Assembly: GCA_947259685.1 (NCBI GenBank) | Contig: CAMYNC010000086.1 | Coordinates: 15,878-29,974 of the forward strand | Reading direction: 5' to 3' | Source of the DNA: an uncultured Desulfuromonadales bacterium | Lineage (GTDB): Bacteria; Desulfobacterota; Desulfuromonadia; Desulfuromonadales; Geopsychrobacteraceae | Length of the DNA: 14,097 bases | Shown here: in pieces, positions 1 through 6,940 of the stretch | Layout: each line of letters begins with the position of its first letter | Position numbering within the stretch: the first letter of the stretch is position 1 | The notes under the pieces: model-generated | Database searches by the model: none | Told to the model about the DNA's origin: nothing | What the model saw: only the letters and a program-made list of their open reading frames with translations | Translations under genes and position numbers: made by a program

Positions 1-236
1 ACCACGATCGGCCCCTGCTCGCAGAAGCCGTGACAACCGGTGCGTCTGAAGTCGACATCGGCGACGGCACCCTGCCTTTCGATCTCCTGCGCAATGGCCG
101 TGGAGACCCCGTTACTTCCGGTCGCATGACAGGCACTGCCAGAGCAGAGGGTGATACAGGGTTTATTCGCATTGCGCTGGGAAAGGATCTCCTGGCGGAA
201 CGCTTCCAGTTCAGCTGATGTATTGAGCCTAGCCAT
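1..236 (-). CDS. bamH: BamH, NuoF-like subunit of class II benzoyl-CoA reductase complex (5' part only)
   Basis: Only the first 78 codons are inside the window; the gene continues past the left edge. The start is the ATG at 236-234, preceded by a GAGGA Shine-Dalgarno 8 nt upstream and only 11 nt after the bamG stop. The visible part is a thioredoxin-fold [2Fe-2S] domain of the kind found at the N terminus of NuoF-like diaphorase subunits: Cys31 and Cys36 (CSGSAC), then Cys68 and Cys72 (CHGFC) followed by EQGPIVV. In the family the missing remainder carries FMN, NADH-binding and [4Fe-4S] modules, so the full protein is inferred to exchange electrons with NAD(H) for the reductase. Position directly after a NuoE-like gene, as in the bam cluster, supports the name. 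A generic NuoF/HydB-type subunit of another Hdr-linked complex is the alternative, made unlikely by the upstream genes. Confidence 0.87.
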   Translation of the reverse strand, partial: MARLNTSAELEAFRQEILSQRNANKPCITLCSGSACHATGSNGVSTAIAQEIERQGAVADVDFRRTGCHGFCEQGPIV

Positions 237-247
237 ATTCAAATTCC

Positions 248-778
248 TCACTGACAAGCGCAGAGACCGACAACTTCAGGCGTCTCCGTACTCTTCAACT
301 TTTCCAGGGTTTCTGCCGTCTCGGCCAGCTTCAACGTGTTCAGCACCTCGGCCGTCTCGGCCTGCACGACATTACCGTGGTATTCGCCGTCGACGACGAT
401 AACCGGCCCCAGGGCGCAACAGCCCAGACAGCTGACTGTCTCGACGCTGAACTTTAAATCCGGGTCGGTTTCACCCGGCCCGACCCCGGTGACCTCCTGA
501 ACGGTAGCGAGGATATCCTGGGCGCCGCGCACGTGACAGGCGGTCCCCATGCAGACGTGGATCTCATGGCGCCCCTTGGGGGTAAGGCTGAAGGTCTTGT
601 AAAAGGTGGTGATGTGCTGAATACGGCTCATCGGCACTTCCAGTTTTTCACTGACCCGCGCCAGCGCCTCTTTGGGCAGCCAGTTGCACGCGCTCTGGAT
701 GTCCAGCAAGATCTGGATCAGCGAACCGGCTTCGCCGCCATGGTTGTCGATTATCTGGTCGATTTTGCCGATATCCAT
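248..778 (-). CDS. bamG: BamG, NuoE-like [2Fe-2S] subunit
   Basis: 176-residue thioredoxin-like ferredoxin related to the 24-kDa (NuoE) subunit of complex I. The four cluster ligands are visible as Cys76-x4-Cys81 (CMGTAC) and Cys117-x3-Cys121 (CLGCC), and the N-terminal helical part (about residues 1-70, including TTFYKTF) is typical of NuoE. In the bam complex it is thought to pair with BamH in passing electrons between NAD(H) and the Hdr-like module. The ATG at 778-776 has an AAGGA ribosome site 7 nt upstream, and the stop lies 11 nt before bamH. The C-terminal tail beyond the fold (about 139-176) is unusual: it holds an imperfect duplication (AETAEVLNTLKL / AETAETLEKLKS) and ends in LCACQ with two extra cysteines. 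A REP-like repeat occupies the gap to bamF. Confidence 0.9.
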   Translation of the reverse strand: MDIGKIDQIIDNHGGEAGSLIQILLDIQSACNWLPKEALARVSEKLEVPMSRIQHITTFYKTFSLTPKGRHEIHVCMGTACHVRGAQDILATVQEVTGVGPGETDPDLKFSVETVSCLGCCALGPVIVVDGEYHGNVVQAETAEVLNTLKLAETAETLEKLKSTETPEVVGLCACQ

Positions 779-802
779 AATGTTGTCCTTATCTTCTGAT
801 CC

Positions 803-873
803 GGGCGACCCACCGGGTCGCCCCTACATTCGTTCGATCATTGCCACCGTAGGGGCGACCCGGTGGGTCGCCC
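803..873. repeat. REP/BIME-like double palindrome, copy 1 (bamF-bamG gap)
   Basis: A 71-bp element made of two palindromes. The left is GGGCGACCC-ACC-GGGTCGCCC (803-823) and the right is GGGCGACCC-GGT-GGGTCGCCC (853-873). The two halves are also inverted copies of each other, including the flanking CTAC/GTAG, around a spacer of about 25 nt. It fills the space between the bamF stop and the bamG ribosome site, and a second copy lies on the other side of bamF at 1682-1752. As RNA each half would form a stable 9-bp hairpin, which might affect mRNA stability or partial termination inside the operon; that role is inference. Confidence 0.9.
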
Positions 874-879
874 GCCTTT

Positions 880-1644
880 TCAACTCGCCAACGCGAAGCG
901 CTTTTCTCCTTCATCAAAGCTCACCAACCCAAGCCGCGATGAGTTACTCAGATGCCGGGAGACCGCGCTCGCATCGATGGCGAGTTTTTCAGCGATGTCC
1001 CGAGCGGAGAGCGGATTATCCCGCAGCAGCAGCATAATCCGGCTGATCGCCAGTTTATCGACGATCAATTCCTCGAAGAGTCGATTGAACTCGTCACTGG
1101 CGAAATACTCGTCGTACTTCTCCTGCGTATCAAACCGCACCCGCAGCCGCTCGCGTTCCACCAGTTTGGCGTAGGGCAGCAGTTTGGTCACCGCCGCCAG
1201 ATTGAGTTTCAGCGTCTCAGCGTCGAGCCCTTCGCTTTGGCCGAGCGGGCCCAGCTCTTTGAGCTGCTTGCCGAAGTCGTTCATCACCTCGGCGTAGCGG
1301 GTCCCTTCGGAGGCGGCAATCCATTCGAGCCGCAACCGCTTCGGGTTGATGCCGATCCGCTCGAGCAGTTTACGACCAAAATGCATGTTAAACAGGGCAT
1401 CGTAGTTGCCCTCGGTTACGTAATGGCACTCACCCAGCCAACACCCGCCGATGAAGACACCGTCCGCGCCTTTGGTGAGTGCGCGCAGGACAAACTCGAG
1501 GTCGATCCGACCGGTACACATGACCCGGATAACCTTTGTTTCAGTACTATATTGTTGTCTGGAAACTCCAGACAGGTCCGCAGCCCCGTATGCTCACCAG
1601 GTGCATAAGAAGCCGATGACGTTGGGGGTATATTCAAAGCTCAT
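880..1644 (-). CDS. bamF: BamF, MvhD-like selenoprotein with C-terminal winged-helix-like extension
   Basis: 254-residue protein read through an in-frame TGA at codon 17 (1596-1594), inferred to be selenocysteine. The N-terminal domain (about 1-130) is the [2Fe-2S] MvhD/hydrogenase delta family, which passes electrons between a partner and HdrA. It shows FLCTW-Sec-AYGAADLSG (Cys14 and Sec17, where relatives have CxWC), then MCTGRID (Cys43) and GGCWLGECHY (Cys68, Cys73). Residues about 200-254 (ISRIMLLLRD, SARDIAEKLAIDASAVSRHL) look like a winged helix-turn-helix. The start is ATG 1644-1642, with AAGGAGG 5 nt upstream, matching the conserved VIGFLCTW beginning. Annotation from the next ATG (1521) would lose 41 residues and two ligands. 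Position between bamE and bamG fits. In family knowledge BamF of anaerobic benzoate degraders can contain Sec. Confidence 0.92.
1556..1574 (-). promoter_or_regulatory. Candidate bacterial SECIS stem-loop for BamF Sec17
   Basis: In the bamF mRNA, 19 nt after the UGA codon, the sequence UGUCUGGA-GUU-UCCAGACA forms a perfect 8-bp stem with a three-base GUU loop. The loop G is 28 nt after the UGA. A short stem with a guanine in the apical loop at this distance is what SelB recognises in bacterial selenoprotein mRNAs such as fdhF. The hairpin lies within coding sequence (codons for CLSGVSRQ-type residues), so it has been kept while still encoding protein. Selenocysteine genes (selA, selB, selC) must be elsewhere in the genome. 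Confidence 0.8.
1594..1596 (-). other. In-frame TGA recoded as selenocysteine (BamF Sec17)
   Basis: The TGA sits exactly where MvhD-family proteins have the second cysteine of a CxxC iron-sulfur ligand pair, and the same frame continues with clear family homology on both sides (VIGFLCTW before, AYGAADLSGV after). A random nonsense mutation or frameshift would not fall at a Cys/Sec position with a stem-loop just downstream. Confidence 0.88.
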
Positions 1645-1649
1645 TATGT

Positions 1650-1656
1650 CCTCCTT
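1650..1656 (-). promoter_or_regulatory. Strong ribosome binding site of bamF
   Basis: AAGGAGG lies 5 nt upstream of the ATG at 1644. It fixes the true start upstream of the in-frame TGA and is one of the strongest ribosome sites in the cluster, which argues for translation from here and not from the internal ATG at 1521. Confidence 0.85.
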
Positions 1657-1681
1657 TCCGGTCTTGCTATTTTGATCATGC

Positions 1682-1752
1682 GGGCGACCCACCGGGTCGC
1701 CCCTACATTCGTTTGTTTATTGCCACCGTAGGGGCGTCCCGCTGGGACGCCC
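1682..1752. repeat. REP/BIME-like double palindrome, copy 2 (bamE-bamF gap)
   Basis: Same 71-bp architecture as the copy at 803-873, with 65 of 71 positions identical by eye. The left palindrome GGGCGACCC-ACC-GGGTCGCCC (1682-1702) is identical. The right one has become GGGCGTCCC-GCT-GGGACGCCC (1732-1752), where an A-to-T change in one arm is matched by T-to-A in the other, so pairing is preserved. The spacer differs at only three places. It lies between the bamE stop and the bamF ribosome site. Confidence 0.9.
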
Positions 1753-1765
1753 GTGATTCTTACCG

Positions 1766-4700
1766 TCATTCAACTTCCTCAAATACCGCCCCATCGATCT
1801 GGGCGAAGATCTCATCGTCCGTGTAGTGCTTCAGATAGATCGCCCCGGTCGGGCACTTGGCGTTGCAGAGGCCGTCCCCTTTGCAGAGCACCGCTTCCAC
1901 CCTGGCCTTTTTGCCCTGTGGCGTATCGACAAAGCTGATCGCGTCGTAGTTGCAACAGGTGATACAGGCCCCGCAAGAAACACAATCATGCTCGTTGACG
2001 TCGCAGACCGCGCCGGAGGCGGTGACGGTATCGCCGGCGAGGATGCCGATGGCGCGTCCCGCTGCCCCGTAGGCCTGGGTGATGGTTTCCGAAATGTACT
2101 TGGGATACTGGGCGGCGCCGCAGAGGAAGACCCCATCCGAAGCAAAATCGACCGGGCGCAGTTTGACGTGCGCTTCCTGGAAGAAACCATCCGGGTTGTG
2201 CGAGGCCTTGAACAAACGAGCCAGCTCGCGACTCGATTCGGCCGGGACCGCCGCTGCGGCCAGGGCGACCAGGTCGGTCTCCAACTCCAGCTTGTGGCCA
2301 AGCACCGGATCGGTGACAGTGACCGTCAGGCCGTTGCCGCTCGCCTTAACCACCGGCTGGTCCTCCGGCGTAAAGCGGATGAACTTGATATCCTTGTCCG
2401 CCGTTTCGCGGTAGTAATCTTCCTTGAAGCCGTAGGTGCGCATGTCGCGGAAGAGGATGTGGATATCCATCTCCGGGTTGATCTCTTTGAGCTTCAGGGC
2501 GTTCTTGACTGACTGACCGCAGCAGACGCGGCTGCAGTAGTTGTTCTCTTCATTGCGACAGCCAACGCACTGGATCATCACCATGCTCTCGGCAGCAGTA
2601 ACCTTCCCGTTGTCGGCGACGATCTCCCCTTCCAGCTCCAGCAGGGTCATCACCCGGTCGCTTTCGCCGTAGAGGTATTCAGCTGGCTTATGCTCATCAG
2701 CGCCGGTAGCGAGGATGGCGATACCGTGGGTGATCTCGCGGATGCGCCCTTCGGTATCGACGGTGGTGACGAAGTTGCCGACATAACCGGAAACGTCGGT
2801 GATAAGCGAATTGCAGGCCACGCGGATCAGCGGGTTTTTATAGACCTTGCCGATCAGCTCGTTCAGGTGGCTCTGTACGTCCATGCCATCGAGGGTGAAA
2901 TGAAGTCTTCGCGCCATGCCGCCGAGATCGTTGTCCTTCTCGATCAGGTAGACCTCGAAGCCCTGCTCGGCCATGTTCAGCGCGCTGGTCATCCCGGCCA
3001 GGCCACCGCCGACCACCACCGCGGTCTTGTTGACCGGCAGGTCGAATTCCTGCAGCGGCTGAAGATGGGCGGCTCTCGCCACCGACATGCGGATGATATC
3101 TTTCGACTTCTGGGTGGCGCTCTCCTTCTCGCGCGAATGAACCCAGGAGCAATGCTCGCGGATGTTCGCCATCTCGAAGAAATACTGATTGATGCCCGCC
3201 TCGCGGCAGGTGTCGCGGAACAGCGGCTCGTGGGTTCTTGGGGTACAGGCCGCCAGCACCAGCCGGTTAAGCCCCTTCTCCGCGATCGCGTCGGCGATCT
3301 GCTGGGCGTTCTCTGTCGAACAGGCGAACAGATTCTCGCCGGCCCAGGTCACGTTCGGCAGGGTCGAGGCGTATTCGACCACGGCGGGGATATCGACCAC
3401 CCGGCCGATATTGGCGCCGCAGTGACAAACGACCACACCGATTTTCGGCTCCTCTTCGGAGGTGTCGCGCTCCTCGGGATAGACCCGCTCGCGGCTCAGT
3501 TTACCGCGCCGGGCGTCGAGCAGCTGACCGACTAAAGCATCGGCGCCACTGGCGGAGACCACCGACTCAGGGATATCCATCGGCCCCTGGAAAGCGCCGC
3601 TGACGAACACGCCCTCGCGGCTGGTTAGGATCGGATTTTTCGGATCGGTTTTGCAGAAGCCGTGCTCGTTCAGTTCGATATCGAAGGTTTTGGACAGCCC
3701 CTCAACATTTTTCGGCGGATTGAGACCGACCGAGAGCACCACCAGATCGAATTCCTCTTCCTTGACGCCGTCATCGAGGGTCGAGTAACGGATGGTGACG
3801 TTCTTGGTGATCGGGTCCTCTTTGCCGACGGTGACGTAACTGCGGATAAAGCGCACGTCGTCGAGCTTTTCGGCGCGCTGGTAGAAGCGCTCGAAATCCT
3901 TGCCGTAGGCGCGGATATCGTTATGGAAGATGGTCGCATCGAGGCCGTTATCGTGGTCTTTGGCCAGGATCACCTGTTTCTGGGTGTAGGTGCAGCAGAC
4001 CGCCGAGCAGTAACTGTTGCCCCCTTCGATAACCTGTCGCGAACCGACACACTGGATCCAGGCGATCCTTTTCGGATGGCTCAGATCAGAGGGGCGGCGC
4101 ACTTCACCTTCGTAAGGACCGGTCGAACAGAGGATGCGCTCGAAATCGAGACTGGTGACCACGTTCTCCATCAGCCCATAGCCGAAATCGTTGCGCAGTT
4201 TCGGATCGAAGGTGTCGAAACCGGGTGAGAGCAGAATCGCGCCGACCTCCAGCTCAAACTGTTCCGGCTTCTGGTGCAGATCGATGGCGTTGGTCTTACA
4301 GACGCCGACGCAGATCTGGCACTTGCCCTCTTGCAGGTAGAGACAGGTCGCCTCATCGACGTAAGTGACCAGCGGTACCGCCTGCGAGAAGTAGATATGC
4401 ACCGACTTGTTCTCGGAGAGTTCCTGGTTGAACGGATCGGGGATCTTGACCGGGCAGTAATCGACGCAGATGTTACAGCCAGTGCATTTCTCTTCGATGA
4501 TGTAGCGCGGCTTTTTGGTCAGGGTGACTTTGAAATCGCCAGCCTCCCCTTCGACCCGATCGACCTCGGTATAGGTGATGATCTCGATGTTGGGATTGCG
4601 TGCGCATTCGATGAACTTGGGCGACTCGATGCACATGGAGCAGTCGTTACTGGGGAAGGTCTTATCGAGCTGCGACATCTTGCCGCCGAGGGCCGGCGAC

Positions 4701-4849
4701 TTGTCGACCAGATAGACCCGGAACCCCGAATCAGCCATATCGAGCGCGGCCTGGATGCCGCTGATCCCGCCGCCAACGATCAGCACATCTCCCTTGTTGT
4801 CATTGGTGGACGTCGCTACAGGGAGTACTTCAACTGAGTTGTTATCCAT
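1766..4849 (-). CDS. bamE: BamE, double HdrA-like FAD/iron-sulfur protein
   Basis: 1027-residue flavoprotein of the HdrA family, the presumed bifurcation site of the complex. It reads as two HdrA-like modules in tandem. Module 1 has a FAD Rossmann motif VLIVGGGISG (22-31), the HdrA signature TFPSNDCSMC (64-73), inserted ferredoxin motifs (Cys122/125/128/132 and Cys177/180/184) and QCVGSR...YCSAVCC (266-286). Module 2 has VVCHCGANIG (473-482), a second Rossmann motif VVVGGGLAGM (611-620), QCVGCR...YCSRVCC (760-777) and a C-terminal two-cluster ferredoxin (Cys956/959/962 and Cys989/995/999). A canonical HdrA is about 650 residues. No in-frame TGA interrupts it. The ATG at 4849 has AAGGA 6 nt upstream. 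The neighbours BamD (HdrB/D-like) and BamF (MvhD-like) are its expected partners. Confidence 0.93.
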   Translation of the reverse strand: MDNNSVEVLPVATSTNDNKGDVLIVGGGISGIQAALDMADSGFRVYLVDKSPALGGKMSQLDKTFPSNDCSMCIESPKFIECARNPNIEIITYTEVDRVEGEAGDFKVTLTKKPRYIIEEKCTGCNICVDYCPVKIPDPFNQELSENKSVHIYFSQAVPLVTYVDEATCLYLQEGKCQICVGVCKTNAIDLHQKPEQFELEVGAILLSPGFDTFDPKLRNDFGYGLMENVVTSLDFERILCSTGPYEGEVRRPSDLSHPKRIAWIQCVGSRQVIEGGNSYCSAVCCTYTQKQVILAKDHDNGLDATIFHNDIRAYGKDFERFYQRAEKLDDVRFIRSYVTVGKEDPITKNVTIRYSTLDDGVKEEEFDLVVLSVGLNPPKNVEGLSKTFDIELNEHGFCKTDPKNPILTSREGVFVSGAFQGPMDIPESVVSASGADALVGQLLDARRGKLSRERVYPEERDTSEEEPKIGVVVCHCGANIGRVVDIPAVVEYASTLPNVTWAGENLFACSTENAQQIADAIAEKGLNRLVLAACTPRTHEPLFRDTCREAGINQYFFEMANIREHCSWVHSREKESATQKSKDIIRMSVARAAHLQPLQEFDLPVNKTAVVVGGGLAGMTSALNMAEQGFEVYLIEKDNDLGGMARRLHFTLDGMDVQSHLNELIGKVYKNPLIRVACNSLITDVSGYVGNFVTTVDTEGRIREITHGIAILATGADEHKPAEYLYGESDRVMTLLELEGEIVADNGKVTAAESMVMIQCVGCRNEENNYCSRVCCGQSVKNALKLKEINPEMDIHILFRDMRTYGFKEDYYRETADKDIKFIRFTPEDQPVVKASGNGLTVTVTDPVLGHKLELETDLVALAAAAVPAESSRELARLFKASHNPDGFFQEAHVKLRPVDFASDGVFLCGAAQYPKYISETITQAYGAAGRAIGILAGDTVTASGAVCDVNEHDCVSCGACITCCNYDAISFVDTPQGKKARVEAVLCKGDGLCNAKCPTGAIYLKHYTDDEIFAQIDGAVFEEVE

Positions 4850-4915
4850 CGGTTTTCCTTTTATCTAACTGGTTGACCACTAATCTCAAGTCATGCGGTC
4901 AAACGCTAATTCTTG

Positions 4916-5040
4916 TTTACCGCCCGTTCGTTCCACTCACTCAAGAACGCAGAGTTCGCAGAGTAGACCTATGTTTAGATTAACCAAAACCAGAATCTCC
5001 CCAGTGTCATCTCTGCGCTTTTTGCGTCCTCTGCGGTAAA
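4916..5040. repeat. Inverted-repeat element, family 2, copy A (bamD-bamE gap)
   Basis: A roughly 125-bp element bounded by TTTACCGC (4916-4923) and GCGGTAAA (5033-5040), which are exact reverse complements. Inside are further pairing blocks: AACGCAGAG...CGCAGAG on the left against CTCTGCG...CCTCTGCG on the right. It fills most of the 201-bp gap between bamD and bamE. A diverged copy sits in the next gap of the same operon at about 6262-6379. The type is reminiscent of the CGCAGAGGACGCAGAG-like intergenic repeats often seen in environmental proteobacterial genomes. Confidence 0.8.
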
Positions 5041-5050
5041 CCAGATTCAC

Positions 5051-6202
5051 CTAAAGAGACTCGAAGATGATTTCAGTGATGTCTTTTACGAGAAGAGCTT
5101 CACTCTCATCCAGGTCGAGGCTGCTGTCGGTAAAGTTGGTGATACAGTAGGGACAGGAGGTCGCCAGCACCTCGGCACCGGCGTCGACCGCCTGCCGCAC
5201 ACGCAGATCGGAGAATCTATCCTCCTTGGAGGTCTCCATCCAGATCCGTCCACCACCGCCGCCGCAACAGAGGCTCTTTTCGCGGTTGTCGGCCATCTCG
5301 CTCAGTTCCAAGCCAGTCACCCGCTGTAGCAGTTCGCGCGGCGCGTCGTAGAGGTTGTTATGCCGCCCCAGGTAACAGGGATCGTGGTAGGTGACCTTCT
5401 TGGCGAACTCCTTGCTCAGCTTCAACCGTCCTGCTTTGACCAGCTCGTTGACGAACTCGGAGATAAACACCACCTCGAAGTTGACCATGAACTCGGGATA
5501 TTCGTTCTTGAAGCTGTGGTAGCAGTGTGGCGAGGAGACTACGACCTTCTTCACGCCGTGATCGATAAACTCTTTGATGTTCTGCCTGGCCAGACGCTTG
5601 AACAGCTCTTCGTTGCCGGCCTTGCGGATGCTCTCTCCGCAGCAGCTCTCTTTACTGCCGAGGATGCCGAATTCGACGCCGGCCTTGTTGAGGATACCGG
5701 CGGTGGCCGCAGCCACTTCGCGCATGCGCGGGTCGTAGCTTAAGTAACAACCGGTGAAGTAAAGAGCTTCCATCCCCTCGGCGTAGGTTTTAACCGGCAG
5801 CCCCTTGGCCCATTCGGCACGCTTGTTACGCTCGCCACTTAAGGAGTTGCCCTCGGAAGTAAGACTGGCGACCACCGACTGGATCGGGGCAACGTTGCCC
5901 GGATAGACGTCATATTCGGCGCCGAGCTTGCGCAGGGCGACTCCGGCGGTGATCTGATCGACGCCACGCGGGCAGTTGTCGACGCAGGTTTTACAGGTGG
6001 TGCAGCGCCACATCTCTTCCTGGTCGATCTCGGTCAGACCGAAGGTCGCCTGACGGATCAGCTTGCGCATGCTGAAATCGCGCACCCGATTCCAGGGGCA
6101 GACAGCGTCGCACTTGCCGCACTGATAACAGTACTTGAACGAGTCGCCGCCGCTCTCTTTGATGACCTCGATAATTTCTTGTTCGGGGGCTACAGTTTCC
6201 AC
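5051..6202 (-). CDS. bamD: BamD, HdrD-like iron-sulfur protein with two CCG domains
   Basis: 383-residue protein with the architecture of the heterodisulfide-reductase HdrC/HdrB fusion (HdrD/GlpC family). Two [4Fe-4S] motifs come first: Cys25/28/31/35 (CYQCGKCDAVC) and Cys67/70/73/77 (CTTCKTCVDNC). Two CCG domains follow: Cys152, Cys187-188 and Cys227 (CCGE, SPHCYH), then Cys276, Cys312-313, Cys350 and Cys353 (DPCYLGR, CCGGGGG, CPYC). In methanogen HdrB such domains hold noncubane [4Fe-4S] clusters. Here it is inferred to carry electrons from BamE to BamBC. The start is GTG at 6202-6200, with AGGA 7 nt upstream. It is separated from both bamC and bamE by about 200 bp that contain repeat elements. 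Confidence 0.92.
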   Translation of the reverse strand: METVAPEQEIIEVIKESGGDSFKYCYQCGKCDAVCPWNRVRDFSMRKLIRQATFGLTEIDQEEMWRCTTCKTCVDNCPRGVDQITAGVALRKLGAEYDVYPGNVAPIQSVVASLTSEGNSLSGERNKRAEWAKGLPVKTYAEGMEALYFTGCYLSYDPRMREVAAATAGILNKAGVEFGILGSKESCCGESIRKAGNEELFKRLARQNIKEFIDHGVKKVVVSSPHCYHSFKNEYPEFMVNFEVVFISEFVNELVKAGRLKLSKEFAKKVTYHDPCYLGRHNNLYDAPRELLQRVTGLELSEMADNREKSLCCGGGGGRIWMETSKEDRFSDLRVRQAVDAGAEVLATSCPYCITNFTDSSLDLDESEALLVKDITEIIFESL

Positions 6203-6261
6203 GTTATCATCCTGTCCTCTATGACTTTGAACTATTCAAAACCTACTCAAAAAGCTTTTTC

Positions 6262-6379
6262 ACCGCCTGTTCGCTGCACTCACTCGAGAACGGAGAGATC
6301 GCAGAGGAACAAATACGAAAGGGGGTCACGATCGCCTGATTCGGTTGCCGCTGCGATCTCTGCGCCCTCTGCGGTAAAA
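6262..6379. repeat. Inverted-repeat element, family 2, copy B (bamC-bamD gap)
   Basis: Diverged copy of the element at 4916-5040. The left end ACCGCCTGTTCG followed by CACTCACTCGAGAACGGAGAG matches the other copy's ACCGCCCGTTCG and CACTCACTCAAGAACGCAGAG, and the right end CCTCTGCGGTAAA (6367-6379) is the same. Internal arms 6291-6304 and 6351-6364 pair over 14 positions with one mismatch. The middles of the two copies are unrelated, so the conserved part is the ends and their pairing. Confidence 0.78.
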
Positions 6380-6398
6380 TTCCCCTTGATCTATCGTT

Positions 6399-6938
6399 TT
6401 AACTTTTGGCTTTGGAAATCTGCGCGATGAGATCCGCCACCTTTTCGGCACCGAAGCGGTTGACCAGCGATTCGACGCCGATCTCGGCCTCGCCCATTTC
6501 TGGCTGCTCGTCGACTTCCACTTCCCGCTCTTCCAGGGTCAGGGCGTCAACCAGGCACCACTTGACGCACAGCGGCTCATCTTCGCCGTCGCACATGTCG
6601 CATTTCAGCGGCAGGCCGGAATCAGGTTCTTTGAACTCTTCACGTGACGGGCAGGCGGCGCGGCAGAAGGCGCACTCATCGTATTCTTTGCCGTCGATCA
6701 CGTACTTGTCGCGCCCGGCGCATTCGGCGACCGCGTAGTCGCCGGCGTAGACCGGAACATAGACGTCGCGCAGCGGCTCATGGACCACCCGGATGCGCGA
6801 GCGCGCCGGGTTGTTGCTGCTGTACTTCGGCATGGCGTGAAACGAGGAACAGATCACCTCGCAGGCCCGGCAGCCATTGCACTTGTCAACATCGATCTTT
6901 ATCGTCTTGACGGTTTTGGTTTGCTTATTGGTTTTCAC
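6399..6938 (-). CDS. bamC: BamC, ferredoxin-like electron-transfer partner of BamB
   Basis: 179-residue iron-sulfur protein of the HycB/NrfC-like type. Cysteine groups are CNGCRACEVIC (Cys20/23/26/30), CAFCRAAC (Cys89/92/96) and CDMC...C...C (Cys113/116/124/128), plus Cys73, enough for several [4Fe-4S] clusters. In the family it forms a tight heterodimer with BamB and wires the tungsten site to the BamD-I module. The start is GTG at 6938-6936 with a strong GGAGG 7 nt upstream, inside the end of bamB; only 2 nt separate the bamB stop from this start, so the two are probably translationally coupled. After the last cysteine there is an acidic stretch (about 136-155) and a short helical C terminus. 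Confidence 0.92.
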   Translation of the reverse strand: MKTNKQTKTVKTIKIDVDKCNGCRACEVICSSFHAMPKYSSNNPARSRIRVVHEPLRDVYVPVYAGDYAVAECAGRDKYVIDGKEYDECAFCRAACPSREEFKEPDSGLPLKCDMCDGEDEPLCVKWCLVDALTLEEREVEVDEQPEMGEAEIGVESLVNRFGAEKVADLIAQISKAKS

Positions 6939-6940
6939 GG

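Noticed and set aside
880..1521. BamF as a 213-residue protein starting at the ATG at 1521, or as a pseudogene broken by the TGA
   Set aside because: The conserved MvhD N terminus and two cluster ligands lie upstream in the same frame, with a strong ribosome site and a SECIS-like hairpin, so Sec recoding explains the data better.
1416..1637. 73-residue minus-strand open frame overlapping the start of bamF
   Set aside because: It is in another frame from bamF, shows no family similarity, and covers the region explained by bamF read through its TGA.
803..1752. The two 71-bp repeats as a CRISPR array or insertion-sequence ends
   Set aside because: Only two copies, separated by a whole gene and each internally palindromic; there are no spacers of uniform length, no transposase and no target duplications, so REP/BIME-like elements fit better.
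4274..4837. Long plus-strand open frames antisense to bamE, bamB and bamF (also at 952-1608, 2690-3535, 3662-4228, 7361-8194)
   Set aside because: They are antisense shadows in GC-rich coding sequence, with no ribosome sites or recognisable motifs.
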